Origin: an uncultured Clostridia bacterium
GTDB lineage: Bacteria > Bacillota > Clostridia > Saccharofermentanales > Saccharofermentanaceae
DNA length: 64,000 nt
Direction of reading: 5' to 3'
Assembly (NCBI GenBank): GCA_947303185.1
Contig: CAMYXF010000008.1
Span: 43,585 to 107,584, forward strand
Numbering within the stretch: the stretch's first letter is position 1; each line of letters begins with the position of its first letter. The notes beneath the pieces are model-generated. The model had not been told where the DNA came from, ran no database searches, and saw only the letters and a list, made by a program, of their open reading frames with translations. Below, piece by piece: positions 17,209 to 26,881 of the stretch. A program made the translations under genes and the position numbers.

Positions 17209-20200
17209 CAGACTTCCATCGTTCCTTCGAAAACCTTAGCGCAGTTACCTGTCATGAATACAGCATCATCTGTGTACCTGATGATGAGGTCGCCGCCCTT
17301 AAGGATTACTCTGATGTCTTCGCCCTTCTTGCAGTAACCGTTCTCGCATGCTGCTACTACTGTAGCGCAAGCGCCCGTTCCGCATGCCATTGTCTCGCCT
17401 GAGCCTCTCTCCCATACTCTCATCTTGAGTGTGTGGTCATCGATGACTTTGACGAACTCTGTGTTTACTCTCTCAGGGAAGATATCCGTTGAGTATTCGA
17501 ACTTGGGTCCAATCGTATTGAGATCAAGAACGTCTACAAGATCTGTGAATACGACTGCATGAGGGTTACCCATAGAGACAGCAGTGATCTTATATTTATC
17601 ACCGTCTATATTTATCGGAACGTTGATCGCTGTATCACCCGGAAGTGTGCAGGGGATCTTCGGCGGATTGAGTTCTGCCTTGCCCATGTCTACCTTAACT
17701 CTTGCGACAACGCCGCCAAGTGTCATGAGCTCAAGAGACTTGATACCGCTCTTTGTCTCGATCTTCATATGTCTCTTCTTGTGACCGCGCTCATCGTACA
17801 TGTACTTGGCAACGCATCTTATAGCGTTACCGCACATCATGCCCTCAGAACCGTCGAGGTTGTACATGATCATTCTGCAGTCAGCGACCTTGGAAGGAGC
17901 GATGAGGACGATACCGTCACCGCCTACACCGAAGTGTCTGTCACTCATGTAGACTGAGAGAGATTCAGGTGAAGATACCATGTTCTCCATACAGTCGATG
18001 TAAATGTAATCGTTACCTGCACCCTGCATCTTTGTGAAATTGATCTTACGTCTCTTGTCACGCATGTTGTTGATGTCAACGAGCTCTGTGTTGATCTCGG
18101 AGAAGTGGCTCATGAGTGAATCAGCAAGAGCGTCTGCAGTATCGATAGCAGTAAGACAGGGGATACCGAGCATGACTGCTCTTCTTCTGAGCTTAACGGA
18201 GTCTCTTGCAGGGAGTCTTCCCTTTGCGGATGTCGAGATGATGTAATTGATCTTGCCGCTCTCGATGAGAGACATTGTATTGTTCTCGTCAGACTCGTGG
18301 ATCTTGGATACTTCTGAAACTTCCATTCCGGCAAGTCTCAATGCCTCGGCTGTACCCTTTGTGGCATAGAGCTTGAAGCCCATTGAATCGAACTTCTTTG
18401 CGATCTCGACGATCTCCATCTTGTCGGAATTTCTTACCGTGATGAATACACCGCCGCGCTTATACATCTTGTAGCCTGCTGCTACGAGGCCCTTGTACAA
18501 AGCTTCTGAGAGATTTCTGCCGACACCCAGAACTTCGCCCGTAGACTTCATTTCAGGTCCGAGCTGAGTATCAACGTCTGTAAGCTTCTCGAAGGAGAAT
18601 ACAGGAACCTTAACTGCGGTGTAAGGTGACTGTCTGTAGAAGCCTGTGCCGTAATCCATGTCTGCAAGCTTTGTTCCGAGGCTTACTTCGATGGCAACGT
18701 CTACCATCGGGATGCCCGTAACCTTGCTCATGTAAGGAACAGTTCTTGATGCTCTCGGGTTAACCTCGATTACATAGATCCTGTTGTCCTTTACGATGTA
18801 CTGGATGTTTACGATACCTGTTGACTTAAGTCCGTCGCAGAGTGCGATCGTTGTATCAGCAAGCTTCTTATACATGTCATCGTAGATGTGCTTTGCAGGA
18901 TACATCGCGATGGAGTCACCGGAGTGGATACCTGCACGCTCAACGTGCTCCATGAGACCCGGAATAAGGACATCCTTACCGTCGTAGATAGCGTCTACTT
19001 CGATTTCCTTACCCTGGATGTACTTGTCGATGAGGACAGGGTTTTCGATGCCCTGTGCGAGGATGATCCTCATGTACTCGTTAACGTCTTCGTCGTTGAA
19101 TGCGATGATCATGTTCTGACCGCCCAAGACGTAAGAAGGTCTCAGGAGTACAGGATATTCAAGTGTGTTTGCAGCCTTAAGAGCTTCTTCAAGTGTGAGG
19201 ACTGAGAATCCCTTAGGTCTTGCAATTCCGAGGCGCTCGAGGAGCTCATCGAATCTCTCACGGTCTTCTGCCATGTCGATGGAATCTGCAGATGTACCGA
19301 TGATGTTGATGTTATTCTCAGAAAGTGTCTTTGTAAGCTTAATAGCTGTCTGGCCGCCGAATGCGACTACTACGCCGAACGGCTTTTCCTGATGGACGAT
19401 GTTCATTACGTCTTCAGGTGTGAGAGGCTCGAAGTAAAGTCTGTCGCCTGTATCGAAGTCAGTGGATACTGTCTCAGGGTTGTTGTTTACGATGACAACT
19501 CTGTAGCCCAGATCTCTTAAAGCGTGTACGCAGTGAACTGCAGCATAGTCGAACTCGATGCCCTGACCGATTCTGATCGGGCCTGAACCGAATACGATTA
19601 CAGTCTGCTTATCCTTGTCGCCTGCCTTCTCGAAATCAGCTTCGTTCTCGCCGCCTTCTTCAGGTCTGTTGAATGTTGCATAGAAGTAAGGCGTATGTGC
19701 TTCGAACTCGCCTGCGCATGTATCAACCATCTTGAATGTAGGCTTGAGCTCATATGTAACGGGCTTGCCTGTGATCCTTGCGATAGCCTTGTCTGTGAAG
19801 CCGAGCTTCTTAGCCTTTACATATTCATCGAAAGAGATCTCCTTGCCGGTGATTGCCTTCTCGAATTCGATGAGGTTCCTGATCTTTGAGAGGAACCACA
19901 TGTCGATCTTTGTCTCAGCATTGATCTTCTCGATCTCGACGCCTCTTCTGATAGCCTCTGCAACATAGAAGAGTCTCTCGTCTGTAGGAGTTACGCAGCG
20001 CTCCATGAGATCTTCGTCTGCAACCTCTTCCATCTTCTTGAGGTGGAGTGTATCTGCAGAGATCTCTGCGCCTCTAACGGCCTTCATGAGCGCACTCTCG
20101 AATGAATCGGAGATTGCCATGACTTCGCCCGTTGCCTTCATCTGTGTGCCGAGATTTCTCTTAGCATATACGAACTTGTCGAAAGGCCACTTCGGATACT

Positions 20201-21266
20201 TAACTGCAACGTAGTCCAGTGCGGGCTCGAAAGCAGCATATGTGTGGCCTGTTACGGCATTTACGATCTCGTGGAGTCTGTAACCGATTGCGATCTTTGT
20301 AGCAACCTTTGCGATCGGATAACCTGTAGCTTTTGAAGCGAGAGCAGATGATCTTGAAACTCTCGGGTTAACCTCGATTACCGCATACTCGAATGAGTTA
20401 GGATTGAGTGCAAACTGGCAGTTACAACCGCCTTCAACACCCAATGCTTCAATGATATTAAGTGATGCGGTTCTGAGCATCTGATACTCTTTGTCTGAGA
20501 GCGTTACTGCAGGAGCGATAACGATTGAGTCACCTGTATGTACTCCGACAGGGTCAAGGTTTTCCATTGAGCAGACGGTGATTACGTTGCCGTCCTTATC
20601 TCTGATAACCTCGAACTCGATCTCCTTCCATCCTGCGATACCTCTCTCGATAAGTACCTGTGTGATAGGAGACAATGCAAGACCGTTTCTTGCGATCTCG
20701 TGGAGCTCAGCTTCATCGTTTGCGATACCGCCGCCTGTTCCGCCTAATGTGAAAGCAGGTCTTACGATAACAGGGTAACCGATCTCTTTTGCAAAATCCA
20801 TTGCATCTTCAACAGTCGTTACGACCTTTGAAGGAATGCAGGGCTGGCCGATTGCTTCCATCGTATCTTTAAACATCTGACGGTCTTCAGCCTTGTCGAT
20901 ACACTCGGGCGAAGAACCTAAGAGCTTAACGCCGTGGGACTCAAGGAAGCCTTCCTTTGCGAGCTGCATGCAGAGTGTAAGAGCTGTCTGTCCGCCAAGT
21001 CCTGAGAGGATCGAGTCAGGCTTTTCCGTCTCGATGATTCTCTTAACTGTTGTGAGTGTAAGAGGCTCGATGTAGATCTTATCTGCCATCGACTTATCGG
21101 TCATGATGGTAGCAGGGTTGGAGTTCAAAAGAACGATCTCGATGCCGTCTTCACGGAGTGCTCTGCAGGCCTGTGTACCTGCGTAGTCGAATTCGGCTGC
21201 CTGTCCGATTACGATCGGACCTGAACCGATAACAAGAACTTTTCTAATAGTTTTATCAAGCGGCAT
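17208..21266 (-). CDS. carB-dapF: Carbamoyl-phosphate synthase large chain fused to diaminopimelate epimerase
   Basis: One uninterrupted frame of 1352 codons. Residues 1 to about 1066 are a complete CarB: the two homologous halves begin at SGPIVIGQAAEFDYAG and SGPIRIGQGIEFDYAA, each with an ATP-grasp domain, followed by the allosteric MGS-like domain from about 935. Residues 1068-1352 are a full-length DapF with GGDGIVLI and both catalytic cysteines, in MMCGNAIRC and MACGTGACAT. CarB makes carbamoyl phosphate for arginine and pyrimidines; DapF makes meso-DAP from the LL-DAP produced by DapL. An in-frame ATG at 18065 marks the junction but has no Shine-Dalgarno, so DapF is probably made only as a fusion. 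The gene follows carA after one base. Confidence 0.95.
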   Translation of the reverse strand: MPLDKTIRKVLVIGSGPIVIGQAAEFDYAGTQACRALREDGIEIVLLNSNPATIMTDKSMADKIYIEPLTLTTVKRIIETEKPDSILSGLGGQTALTLCMQLAKEGFLESHGVKLLGSSPECIDKAEDRQMFKDTMEAIGQPCIPSKVVTTVEDAMDFAKEIGYPVIVRPAFTLGGTGGGIANDEAELHEIARNGLALSPITQVLIERGIAGWKEIEFEVIRDKDGNVITVCSMENLDPVGVHTGDSIVIAPAVTLSDKEYQMLRTASLNIIEALGVEGGCNCQFALNPNSFEYAVIEVNPRVSRSSALASKATGYPIAKVATKIAIGYRLHEIVNAVTGHTYAAFEPALDYVAVKYPKWPFDKFVYAKRNLGTQMKATGEVMAISDSFESALMKAVRGAEISADTLHLKKMEEVADEDLMERCVTPTDERLFYVAEAIRRGVEIEKINAETKIDMWFLSKIRNLIEFEKAITGKEISFDEYVKAKKLGFTDKAIARITGKPVTYELKPTFKMVDTCAGEFEAHTPYFYATFNRPEEGGENEADFEKAGDKDKQTVIVFGSGPIRIGQGIEFDYAAVHCVHALRDLGYRVVIVNNNPETVSTDFDTGDRLYFEPLTPEDVMNIVHQEKPFGVVVAFGGQTAIKLTKTLSENNINIIGTSADSIDMAEDRERFDELLERLGIARPKGFSVLTLEEALKAANTLEYPVLLRPSYVLGGQNMIIAFNDEDVNEYMRIILAQGIENPVLIDKYIQGKEIEVDAIYDGKDVLIPGLMEHVERAGIHSGDSIAMYPAKHIYDDMYKKLADTTIALCDGLKSTGIVNIQYIVKDNRIYVIEVNPRASRTVPYMSKVTGIPMVDVAIEVSLGTKLADMDYGTGFYRQSPYTAVKVPVFSFEKLTDVDTQLGPEMKSTGEVLGVGRNLSEALYKGLVAAGYKMYKRGGVFITVRNSDKMEIVEIAKKFDSMGFKLYATKGTAEALRLAGMEVSEVSKIHESDENNTMSLIESGKINYIISTSAKGRLPARDSVKLRRRAVMLGIPCLTAIDTADALADSLMSHFSEINTELVDINNMRDKRRKINFTKMQGAGNDYIYIDCMENMVSSPESLSVYMSDRHFGVGGDGIVLIAPSKVADCRMIMYNLDGSEGMMCGNAIRCVAKYMYDERGHKKRHMKIETKSGIKSLELMTLGGVVARVKVDMGKAELNPPKIPCTLPGDTAINVPINIDGDKYKITAVSMGNPHAVVFTDLVDVLDLNTIGPKFEYSTDIFPERVNTEFVKVIDDHTLKMRVWERGSGETMACGTGACATVVAACENGYCKKGEDIRVILKGGDLIIRYTDDAVFMTGNCAKVFEGTMEV

Positions 21267-21267
21267 A

Positions 21268-22350
21268 TTAGTTCTCCCTCTTCTTCTCTTCCATCATCTG
21301 AATAAACGTATCGAAAAGGAACTCTGTATCCTTAGGTCCGCCGCATGCTTCCGGGTGGAACTGTACTGAATAAGCGGGCTTATCAAGATACTTGATTCCT
21401 TCATTTGTTCCGTCGTTAACGTTAACGAAGTATTCTTTTGCGATCTTTGTATCGATCGAATCGCTTAATACCTGGTAACCGTGGTTTTGTGATGTGATAT
21501 AAACTCTGCCGGTCTCAAGATTCTTAACGGGGTGGTTTGCACCTCTGTGACCGTACTTGAGTTTTGAAGTCCTGAATCCGTGTGCAAGAGCGAGAATCTG
21601 GTGACCTAAACAGATGCCCATGATAGGTGTGCCCCAATCCTTGATCTCCTTCATTGTCTCGATCGCCTTGACGTTATCCTCAGGGTCTCCCGGACCATTG
21701 GATAAGAAGATTCCGTCAGGGTTGATCTCTTTTATCTGGGCTGCAGTTGCATCTGCAGGAAGGAGATGAACTTCGCATCCTCTTTTCGCGAGCTCTCTTG
21801 AAATATTTGTCTTGATACCGAAGTCGAACATTGCGACCTTGAACTTAACCTCATCCTTTGCCGGAACGATCTGTTCTTCTTTTGTCGTAACTTCTTCAAC
21901 GGGGTTAACGATCTTATATGCCTTGATCTCATCGATTGAGAACTCATCAGGGCTGCTGCAGATCGCACCGTTCATGGTACCCGATTCTCTTAAGCACTTT
22001 GTAAGGGATCTTGTGTCGATTCCCTTGATTCCGGGAATGCCCTGCTCCTTAAGGAATGAATCGAGATCTGTCTCGCATCTGAAGTTTGAAGGAAGGTCAC
22101 AGACTTCTCTTACGATGTAGCCTGATACATTGACCTTGTCGCTCTCCATGTCAGGAGTGATTATTCCGTAGTTGCCTATCAGGGGGAAGGTCTGAACTAC
22201 TGCCTGGCCTTTGTAACTAGGATCCGTCAGTGTCTCAAGGTAAGCTGTCATGGCGGTAGTAAATACTATCTCTGAAATGACGCTTCCTTCGGCACCCATT
22301 GCCTCGCCTTCATAAACATTTCCGTTCTCTAATACAAGATAACGTTTCAT
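21268..22350 (-). CDS. carA: Carbamoyl-phosphate synthase small chain
   Basis: 360 residues. The N-terminal CPSase domain (LENGNVYEGEAMG) precedes a class I glutamine amidotransferase with the nucleophile in GICLGHQ and the His/Glu pair in FHPEA. It supplies ammonia to CarB. The ATG at 22350 has AGGGGG upstream. The carA stop and the carB start are separated by one base. A terminator-like hairpin lies immediately before its ribosome site. Confidence 0.97.
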   Translation of the reverse strand: MKRYLVLENGNVYEGEAMGAEGSVISEIVFTTAMTAYLETLTDPSYKGQAVVQTFPLIGNYGIITPDMESDKVNVSGYIVREVCDLPSNFRCETDLDSFLKEQGIPGIKGIDTRSLTKCLRESGTMNGAICSSPDEFSIDEIKAYKIVNPVEEVTTKEEQIVPAKDEVKFKVAMFDFGIKTNISRELAKRGCEVHLLPADATAAQIKEINPDGIFLSNGPGDPEDNVKAIETMKEIKDWGTPIMGICLGHQILALAHGFRTSKLKYGHRGANHPVKNLETGRVYITSQNHGYQVLSDSIDTKIAKEYFVNVNDGTNEGIKYLDKPAYSVQFHPEACGGPKDTEFLFDTFIQMMEEKKREN

Positions 22351-22370
22351 ATAAGTTGTCCCCCTTTTAT

Positions 22371-22406
22371 AAAAAAGGCTTTTCCGAAAAGAGAAAAGCC
22401 TTAAAA
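22371..22406 (-). terminator. Terminator-like hairpin between thrC and carA
   Basis: On the minus strand AAGGCTTTTC pairs with GAAAAGCCTT across an eight-base loop, followed by six T residues. It fills most of the 62-base thrC-carA gap. It could end the thrC message or act as an attenuator. No convincing promoter fits between it and carA. Confidence 0.75.
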
Positions 22407-22412
22407 ATCAAA

Positions 22413-23918
22413 TCACCCGAGAAGAATCTTGCGCACCATGCTCATCATCTGTTCTTTCTCGATAACATCCTTGTGTCTTACTTCAAGAGACGGCAGTTCG
22501 GCAATTGACTGCGGGAGCTCGAGCCCGCTCTCTTCAGCAAGTTCGGCGATGATATCAGGTGTCTCCTTATTGTCGGAGTAACCTGCTCCTCTTAAAGCAT
22601 CCATAACAGCCGGTGCAAACTTGAATGGTGAAGCTGTAGATGCGAATACCGTCTTGCTCTCGTCGCCTGATCTCTGATGATATCTTCCATAGATATTGAA
22701 GCCGACAGCCGTATGAGGATCGATAACGTGATCCGTACGGTCATATACTTCAAGGATGGTCTTGGATACGCCTGTCTCATCGGCAAATCCGCCGACGAAC
22801 AGTCTCTGCAAGGACTTCAGTGTGTCTTTATCAACACTGTACTTGCCCTCATCGTTAAGCTGACGCATCCACTCCGTTACCTTCTGGGGATCCTTGCCTG
22901 CAATCTCGAAAAGAAGTCTCTCGAGGTTGGAAGAAATAAGGATATCCATAGAAGGAGATGTGGTCTTGAAGAACTCTCGGTTACGGTCATAAGTACCGCT
23001 GGAGAAGAAGTCGCACAAAACCTTATTGCGGTTGGAAGCGCAGATAAGTTTATGAACAGGGATACCCATCTGCTTGGCAAACCATGCAGCAAGGATATTA
23101 CCGAAGTTACCTGTCGGAACAACGATGTTGAATGACTCGGTAAGATCGATCTTTCCCTTTCTTACTAATTCAACATATGAATATACGTAGTATGCGATCT
23201 GAGGCGCAAGTCTGCCCCAGTTGATGGAGTTTGCGGATGAGAGCATTACGTCATGCTCATCAAGAGTGATGGCAAATTCCATGTCACCGAAGATCCTCTT
23301 AACACCTGTCTGTGCATCATCGAAGCAGCCGTTAACAGCGATTACGTGTGTATTGGATCCGCCCGTTGTTGTCATCTGGAGCTTCTGTGCTTCAGATACG
23401 CCACCTGTCGGATAGAATACGATGATCTCTGTTCCGGGAAGATCCTTGAAACCTTCGAGAGCAGCCTTGCCCGTATCACCGGAAGTAGCAGTAAGAATGC
23501 AGATCTTCTTGTTTGTGCCTGTCTTCTTTGCAGAAGCAGTCATAAGGTGAGGCAGGAGCTGCAAAGCAACATCCTTGAATGCGCACGTAGGTCCGTGCCA
23601 GAGCTCAAGAATGAATTCTCTGTCGTTATATTCGTTCATCTGAACGAGAGGTACAGGGTTCTCGCCCCACTTCTCTTCAGCATAAGCCTGTCTTGTATAT
23701 TCGAGGAGTTCAGCCTCTGTAAAGTCTGTAAGGAACTTTGAGAGTACGAAAGCAGACAGTTCATAGAACTGCATTGTCTGCATTCTCTCGAGGTCTTCTT
23801 TTGTGAGCTGGGGAATTGACTCAGGAACGAAAAGACCACCGTCGGGAGCGATACCTCTGATGATCGCTTCGCTTGAAGAAAACTTTCCTTCATATCCCCT
23901 GGTGCTTATGTAGTTCAT
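22413..23918 (-). CDS. thrC: Threonine synthase
   Basis: 501 residues, PLP-dependent conversion of O-phosphohomoserine to threonine. The N-terminus MNYISTRGY and GIAPDGGLFVPE are typical of the longer threonine synthases. The PLP lysine is Lys115 in HGPTCAFKD, with TATSGDTGKAAL for phosphate binding. The start overlaps the upstream gene's stop by one base (TAATG), indicating a shared message with the folC side. Confidence 0.96.
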   Translation of the reverse strand: MNYISTRGYEGKFSSSEAIIRGIAPDGGLFVPESIPQLTKEDLERMQTMQFYELSAFVLSKFLTDFTEAELLEYTRQAYAEEKWGENPVPLVQMNEYNDREFILELWHGPTCAFKDVALQLLPHLMTASAKKTGTNKKICILTATSGDTGKAALEGFKDLPGTEIIVFYPTGGVSEAQKLQMTTTGGSNTHVIAVNGCFDDAQTGVKRIFGDMEFAITLDEHDVMLSSANSINWGRLAPQIAYYVYSYVELVRKGKIDLTESFNIVVPTGNFGNILAAWFAKQMGIPVHKLICASNRNKVLCDFFSSGTYDRNREFFKTTSPSMDILISSNLERLLFEIAGKDPQKVTEWMRQLNDEGKYSVDKDTLKSLQRLFVGGFADETGVSKTILEVYDRTDHVIDPHTAVGFNIYGRYHQRSGDESKTVFASTASPFKFAPAVMDALRGAGYSDNKETPDIIAELAEESGLELPQSIAELPSLEVRHKDVIEKEQMMSMVRKILLG

Positions 23919-24907
23919 TAGTCCTCTCCCTCGTACGTCGTTTCTTCTTCCTCTGACGTCTCTTCAGATGCCGTTGTTGTCTCAGCAATGTATGCCGTAA
24001 GCTGTGTCTCTTCAGAAGTAGTCGTTGTTGCTTCTGTAGTAGTCTCGGTCGTTGTCTCCTCTTCAGCAGGATTCTTCGTCCAGACTGTGCCATAGCTTGA
24101 TTCGTAGGCACTCATTATCGCCGAAACTTCAGGATCGTATCTGTTCTTGTAGAACTCGCCCTCAAGATATTCGATCTTGTCACGGGCAGACGCTCCTGCT
24201 TCGATCTGTTTTATCAGAGGAATAATACCAAATATAATAAGCATCGTCATTAGTAACATTGACAGAATTACAATGCCTGTAACGACTAAACTTTTCATCT
24301 TCTCTCTTGGAGATTTGATATCCTCAATATCTATTGAATCATCAGGCAGTTCATCAGCCACTCCGCCGGAACGCATAAGGATGTCCCTGCGCTCTTTGCT
24401 TGAAGCCATTTGAGGTGCTTCTGAAGTCTTCTGAGCCTTTGTGAGGATCGGTGCCTGGAAGTTTGCTCTTGCTGCCGGAGATGAGCCTGATGCCATCTGT
24501 GCATTCTTGAGCTTTCCTGCGATATCTGCCGGCGGAAGATCTGCGGGCGGATTTTTAATATCCTCCCTTACCATTCTCAATGCTTCCTGGGCAATCGTCA
24601 GATACTGCTCTGTACCGAGTACGCCCTGGATGGCAAATGCGAGGCTTCCTTCAGCTCTTTTGAACTGACCCTCTCTTGCAAGACAGAGTCCGAAGATCAG
24701 AGCGGGATCTCCCCACTTCTGATACTGTGAAATCAAAGGTTTTAAGAATATCTGTGCTACGTCCGTGCCATCGCTCTGGCTGTTCTGCAGAGCTCTGTTG
24801 TACTGGCGGACAATACGGGCCTTCTCTTCATTGCTGACGTCGAAAAGAATGAGACTCGACTCATTTATAGGCTGTATCATCATACATAAGCTTAAATAGT
24901 CGTGCAT
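23918..24907 (-). CDS. Unknown single-pass membrane protein with Thr/Glu-rich tail
   Basis: 329 residues, not recognised. Residues about 25-115 are helical and TPR-like (YNRALQNSQ, ALIFGLCLAREGQFKRAE). A low-complexity Ala/Pro/Ser linker follows, then one membrane segment at about 207-229 (VVTGIVILSMLLMTMLIIFG). An outside stretch ends in about 45 residues that are nearly all Thr, Glu and Ser. The ATG at 24907 has AAAGGA eight bases upstream and overlaps folC by 16 bases. Its layout (cytoplasmic helical domain, one helix, disordered outside tail) recalls envelope or regulatory proteins, but no function can be assigned. Confidence 0.75.
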   Translation of the reverse strand: MHDYLSLCMMIQPINESSLILFDVSNEEKARIVRQYNRALQNSQSDGTDVAQIFLKPLISQYQKWGDPALIFGLCLAREGQFKRAEGSLAFAIQGVLGTEQYLTIAQEALRMVREDIKNPPADLPPADIAGKLKNAQMASGSSPAARANFQAPILTKAQKTSEAPQMASSKERRDILMRSGGVADELPDDSIDIEDIKSPREKMKSLVVTGIVILSMLLMTMLIIFGIIPLIKQIEAGASARDKIEYLEGEFYKNRYDPEVSAIMSAYESSYGTVWTKNPAEEETTTETTTEATTTTSEETQLTAYIAETTTASEETSEEEETTYEGED

Positions 24908-26283
24908 TCGATCAATCCTTTCAGCGTGGCCCTTATCTGTCCCGTAAGATAAAGCGATCCTGTCGCAAGAAGTACATAACCGTCTTTGACGGTCTTCTCA
25001 TACGCCAGCTTCGTGCCTTCGCAGGCATTTTGGCAGGCCGTCAAATCGTCGCTGATATTATACACATAATTAATTTTCTGTGCGAGAACATCAGCAGGCT
25101 CGCTCCTCGGGTTATCAGGCATTACCGTTACGGCACTCCTGATGTTAAGGCCACATGCTTTATAAGCTTCGAGTATACCCGAAACATCCTTATCTGCCAT
25201 GACTCCCATGAGAAGTCTTACAGGTTTGCCTCTAAGAGAACCTCCGAGCATCTCATTCATTGTCTCGCCCAGACTCTGCGCGCCTTGCGGATTATGGCCG
25301 CCGTCGATAATTACCGTCGGCTCGATGCTTAAGATCTCGGCCCTGCTCTTCCATCTTGCAAGCGCAACGCCTTCCTTTATCGCATCTTCAGGAATGCCGC
25401 ACTTTCTGCATGCTTCAATCGAAGTTATCGCATTACCGATCTGGTGTCTGCCGTTAAGAGCGGTCTTGTATGTGATGCCGTCATAAGTAAATTCCATCAT
25501 GCCGTCCATGGTAAAACGGGCACTTTCAAAGCTTTCCTTATTGCCGGCAAATGTTATGTCGATATTCTTTTCGCGTGCTTTGGAGATAAGAGTGTTTCTA
25601 ACATCACCCTTCAATTCTTCAGGCAAGATCATGAGGTCCGGATCAAAGCATACGGCAGGTGAACCTTCCTTGAAGATTCCCGCCTTTTCAGCCGTGATCT
25701 CTGCGATCGTATTGCCAAGGACTCCCGTATGGTCAAGGCCCATTGCAGTAACGACAGTAACCATCGGATCTTTGATCACGTTGGTTGAATCAAGTCTTCC
25801 GCCAAGACCTACTTCGAGCACTGCGACATCTACCTTCATGTCAGCAAAGTAAAGGAAGCAGATTGCCGTTATGAGTTCGAACTCCGTAGGCTCATCACAC
25901 ATACCCTCAGATACCATCTTCTCCCTGGCCTTTTTGACCATGTCAGAATACTTATCAAGCTCTGCCTGGGGTATCTCGCCCGTCGAGTCATCAGCGATAA
26001 AATCCGTAAGACCCTTTTTTCCGTCAAGGATCCTAATGCGCTCAGAAAAGCGCTCGAGATAAGGTGAAGTAAAGATACCCACCTTCATGTCGTTTGCAGC
26101 CATTATGGATGAGATAAAAGTCGCAACTGAACCCTTGCCGTTTGTACCTGCAATATGGACAGACTTAAAACTGTCCTGGGGATTGCCCAGAAGGTTCATG
26201 AGATTGGTGATACGTTCAAGTCCGGGTTTGATGCCGAATTTCAAGGCTCCCTGTAAAAGCTCCGGCACCTTCGAATCAGACAT
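24892..26283 (-). CDS. folC: Folylpolyglutamate synthase / dihydrofolate synthase
   Basis: 463 residues of the Mur-ligase-related FolC family, which adds glutamate to folates. The P-loop is GTNGKGSVATF, and the family stretch TSPYLERFSERIRI follows. DGGHNPQGAQSL marks the C-terminal ligase domain. The start overlaps the GtrA gene by eight bases. Confidence 0.95.
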   Translation of the reverse strand: MSDSKVPELLQGALKFGIKPGLERITNLMNLLGNPQDSFKSVHIAGTNGKGSVATFISSIMAANDMKVGIFTSPYLERFSERIRILDGKKGLTDFIADDSTGEIPQAELDKYSDMVKKAREKMVSEGMCDEPTEFELITAICFLYFADMKVDVAVLEVGLGGRLDSTNVIKDPMVTVVTAMGLDHTGVLGNTIAEITAEKAGIFKEGSPAVCFDPDLMILPEELKGDVRNTLISKAREKNIDITFAGNKESFESARFTMDGMMEFTYDGITYKTALNGRHQIGNAITSIEACRKCGIPEDAIKEGVALARWKSRAEILSIEPTVIIDGGHNPQGAQSLGETMNEMLGGSLRGKPVRLLMGVMADKDVSGILEAYKACGLNIRSAVTVMPDNPRSEPADVLAQKINYVYNISDDLTACQNACEGTKLAYEKTVKDGYVLLATGSLYLTGQIRATLKGLIECTTI

Positions 26284-26875
26284 CGGCCTTATCCTCAGAA
26301 GGCTCAGCCTTTTCTTCCGAGTTGTAATCTACCATGTCCTTCTTTTTGAAGACCATGAGTTTACTCATTACGTAATTTGCGATTACGACAAAGACGGAAT
26401 TAATGAGCTTTACAAGATATTCGTAAGTAAATCCGAATGACAATCCGAAGATCGAGAAGGTAGTCATGGGCGTATCGATTGGCAGGCCGGTGATCGCAAC
26501 GCAGCCCCAGATCATCAATGAATAAACGCCTAATTCAAGTACAAGGAATGAGATAATTCTTGCACCTGTGAATGACAAAAGCTCTCTTAAGATATTTCCC
26601 TTTGATCTGAATACGGTAATCCTGTTAAGGAAATAAGCGACCAATACTGCGATTATCCAGCAGATGATCTGATTAATTATGTATTTAAGTGAGACCGGTT
26701 TTCCAAAAAGGTTAACCGTCATGTCTACCTGGACGAGCTTGTCGATGGCGATATAGCATACCCAGTTAACGACAGTGGTAAGACCGCCGCTTACAAGATA
26801 CATAAAAAGCTTACGGATCTTTTCCTGCTTTTCCGTAAGATCCTTGCCGCCAACAATAATCGTCTTAAGATCCAT
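26276..26875 (-). CDS. GtrA-family membrane protein
   Basis: 199 residues with four membrane segments and the GtrA pattern: FMYLVSGGLTTVVNWVCY in the first helix, YFLNRITVFRSKG in the second loop and NYVMSKLMVFKKK at the end. Relatives assist transfer of lipid-linked sugars across the membrane for envelope glycans. The substrate is unknown. It lies six bases after the cohesin-like gene, so it may serve that envelope cluster. Confidence 0.88.
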   Translation of the reverse strand: MDLKTIIVGGKDLTEKQEKIRKLFMYLVSGGLTTVVNWVCYIAIDKLVQVDMTVNLFGKPVSLKYIINQIICWIIAVLVAYFLNRITVFRSKGNILRELLSFTGARIISFLVLELGVYSLMIWGCVAITGLPIDTPMTTFSIFGLSFGFTYEYLVKLINSVFVVIANYVMSKLMVFKKKDMVDYNSEEKAEPSEDKADV

Positions 26876-26881
26876 TTTCCT

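Noticed and set aside
18065-18067. Independent translation start for DapF
   Set aside because: The ATG lies in frame at the junction but there is no purine-rich ribosome site in the preceding 20 bases.
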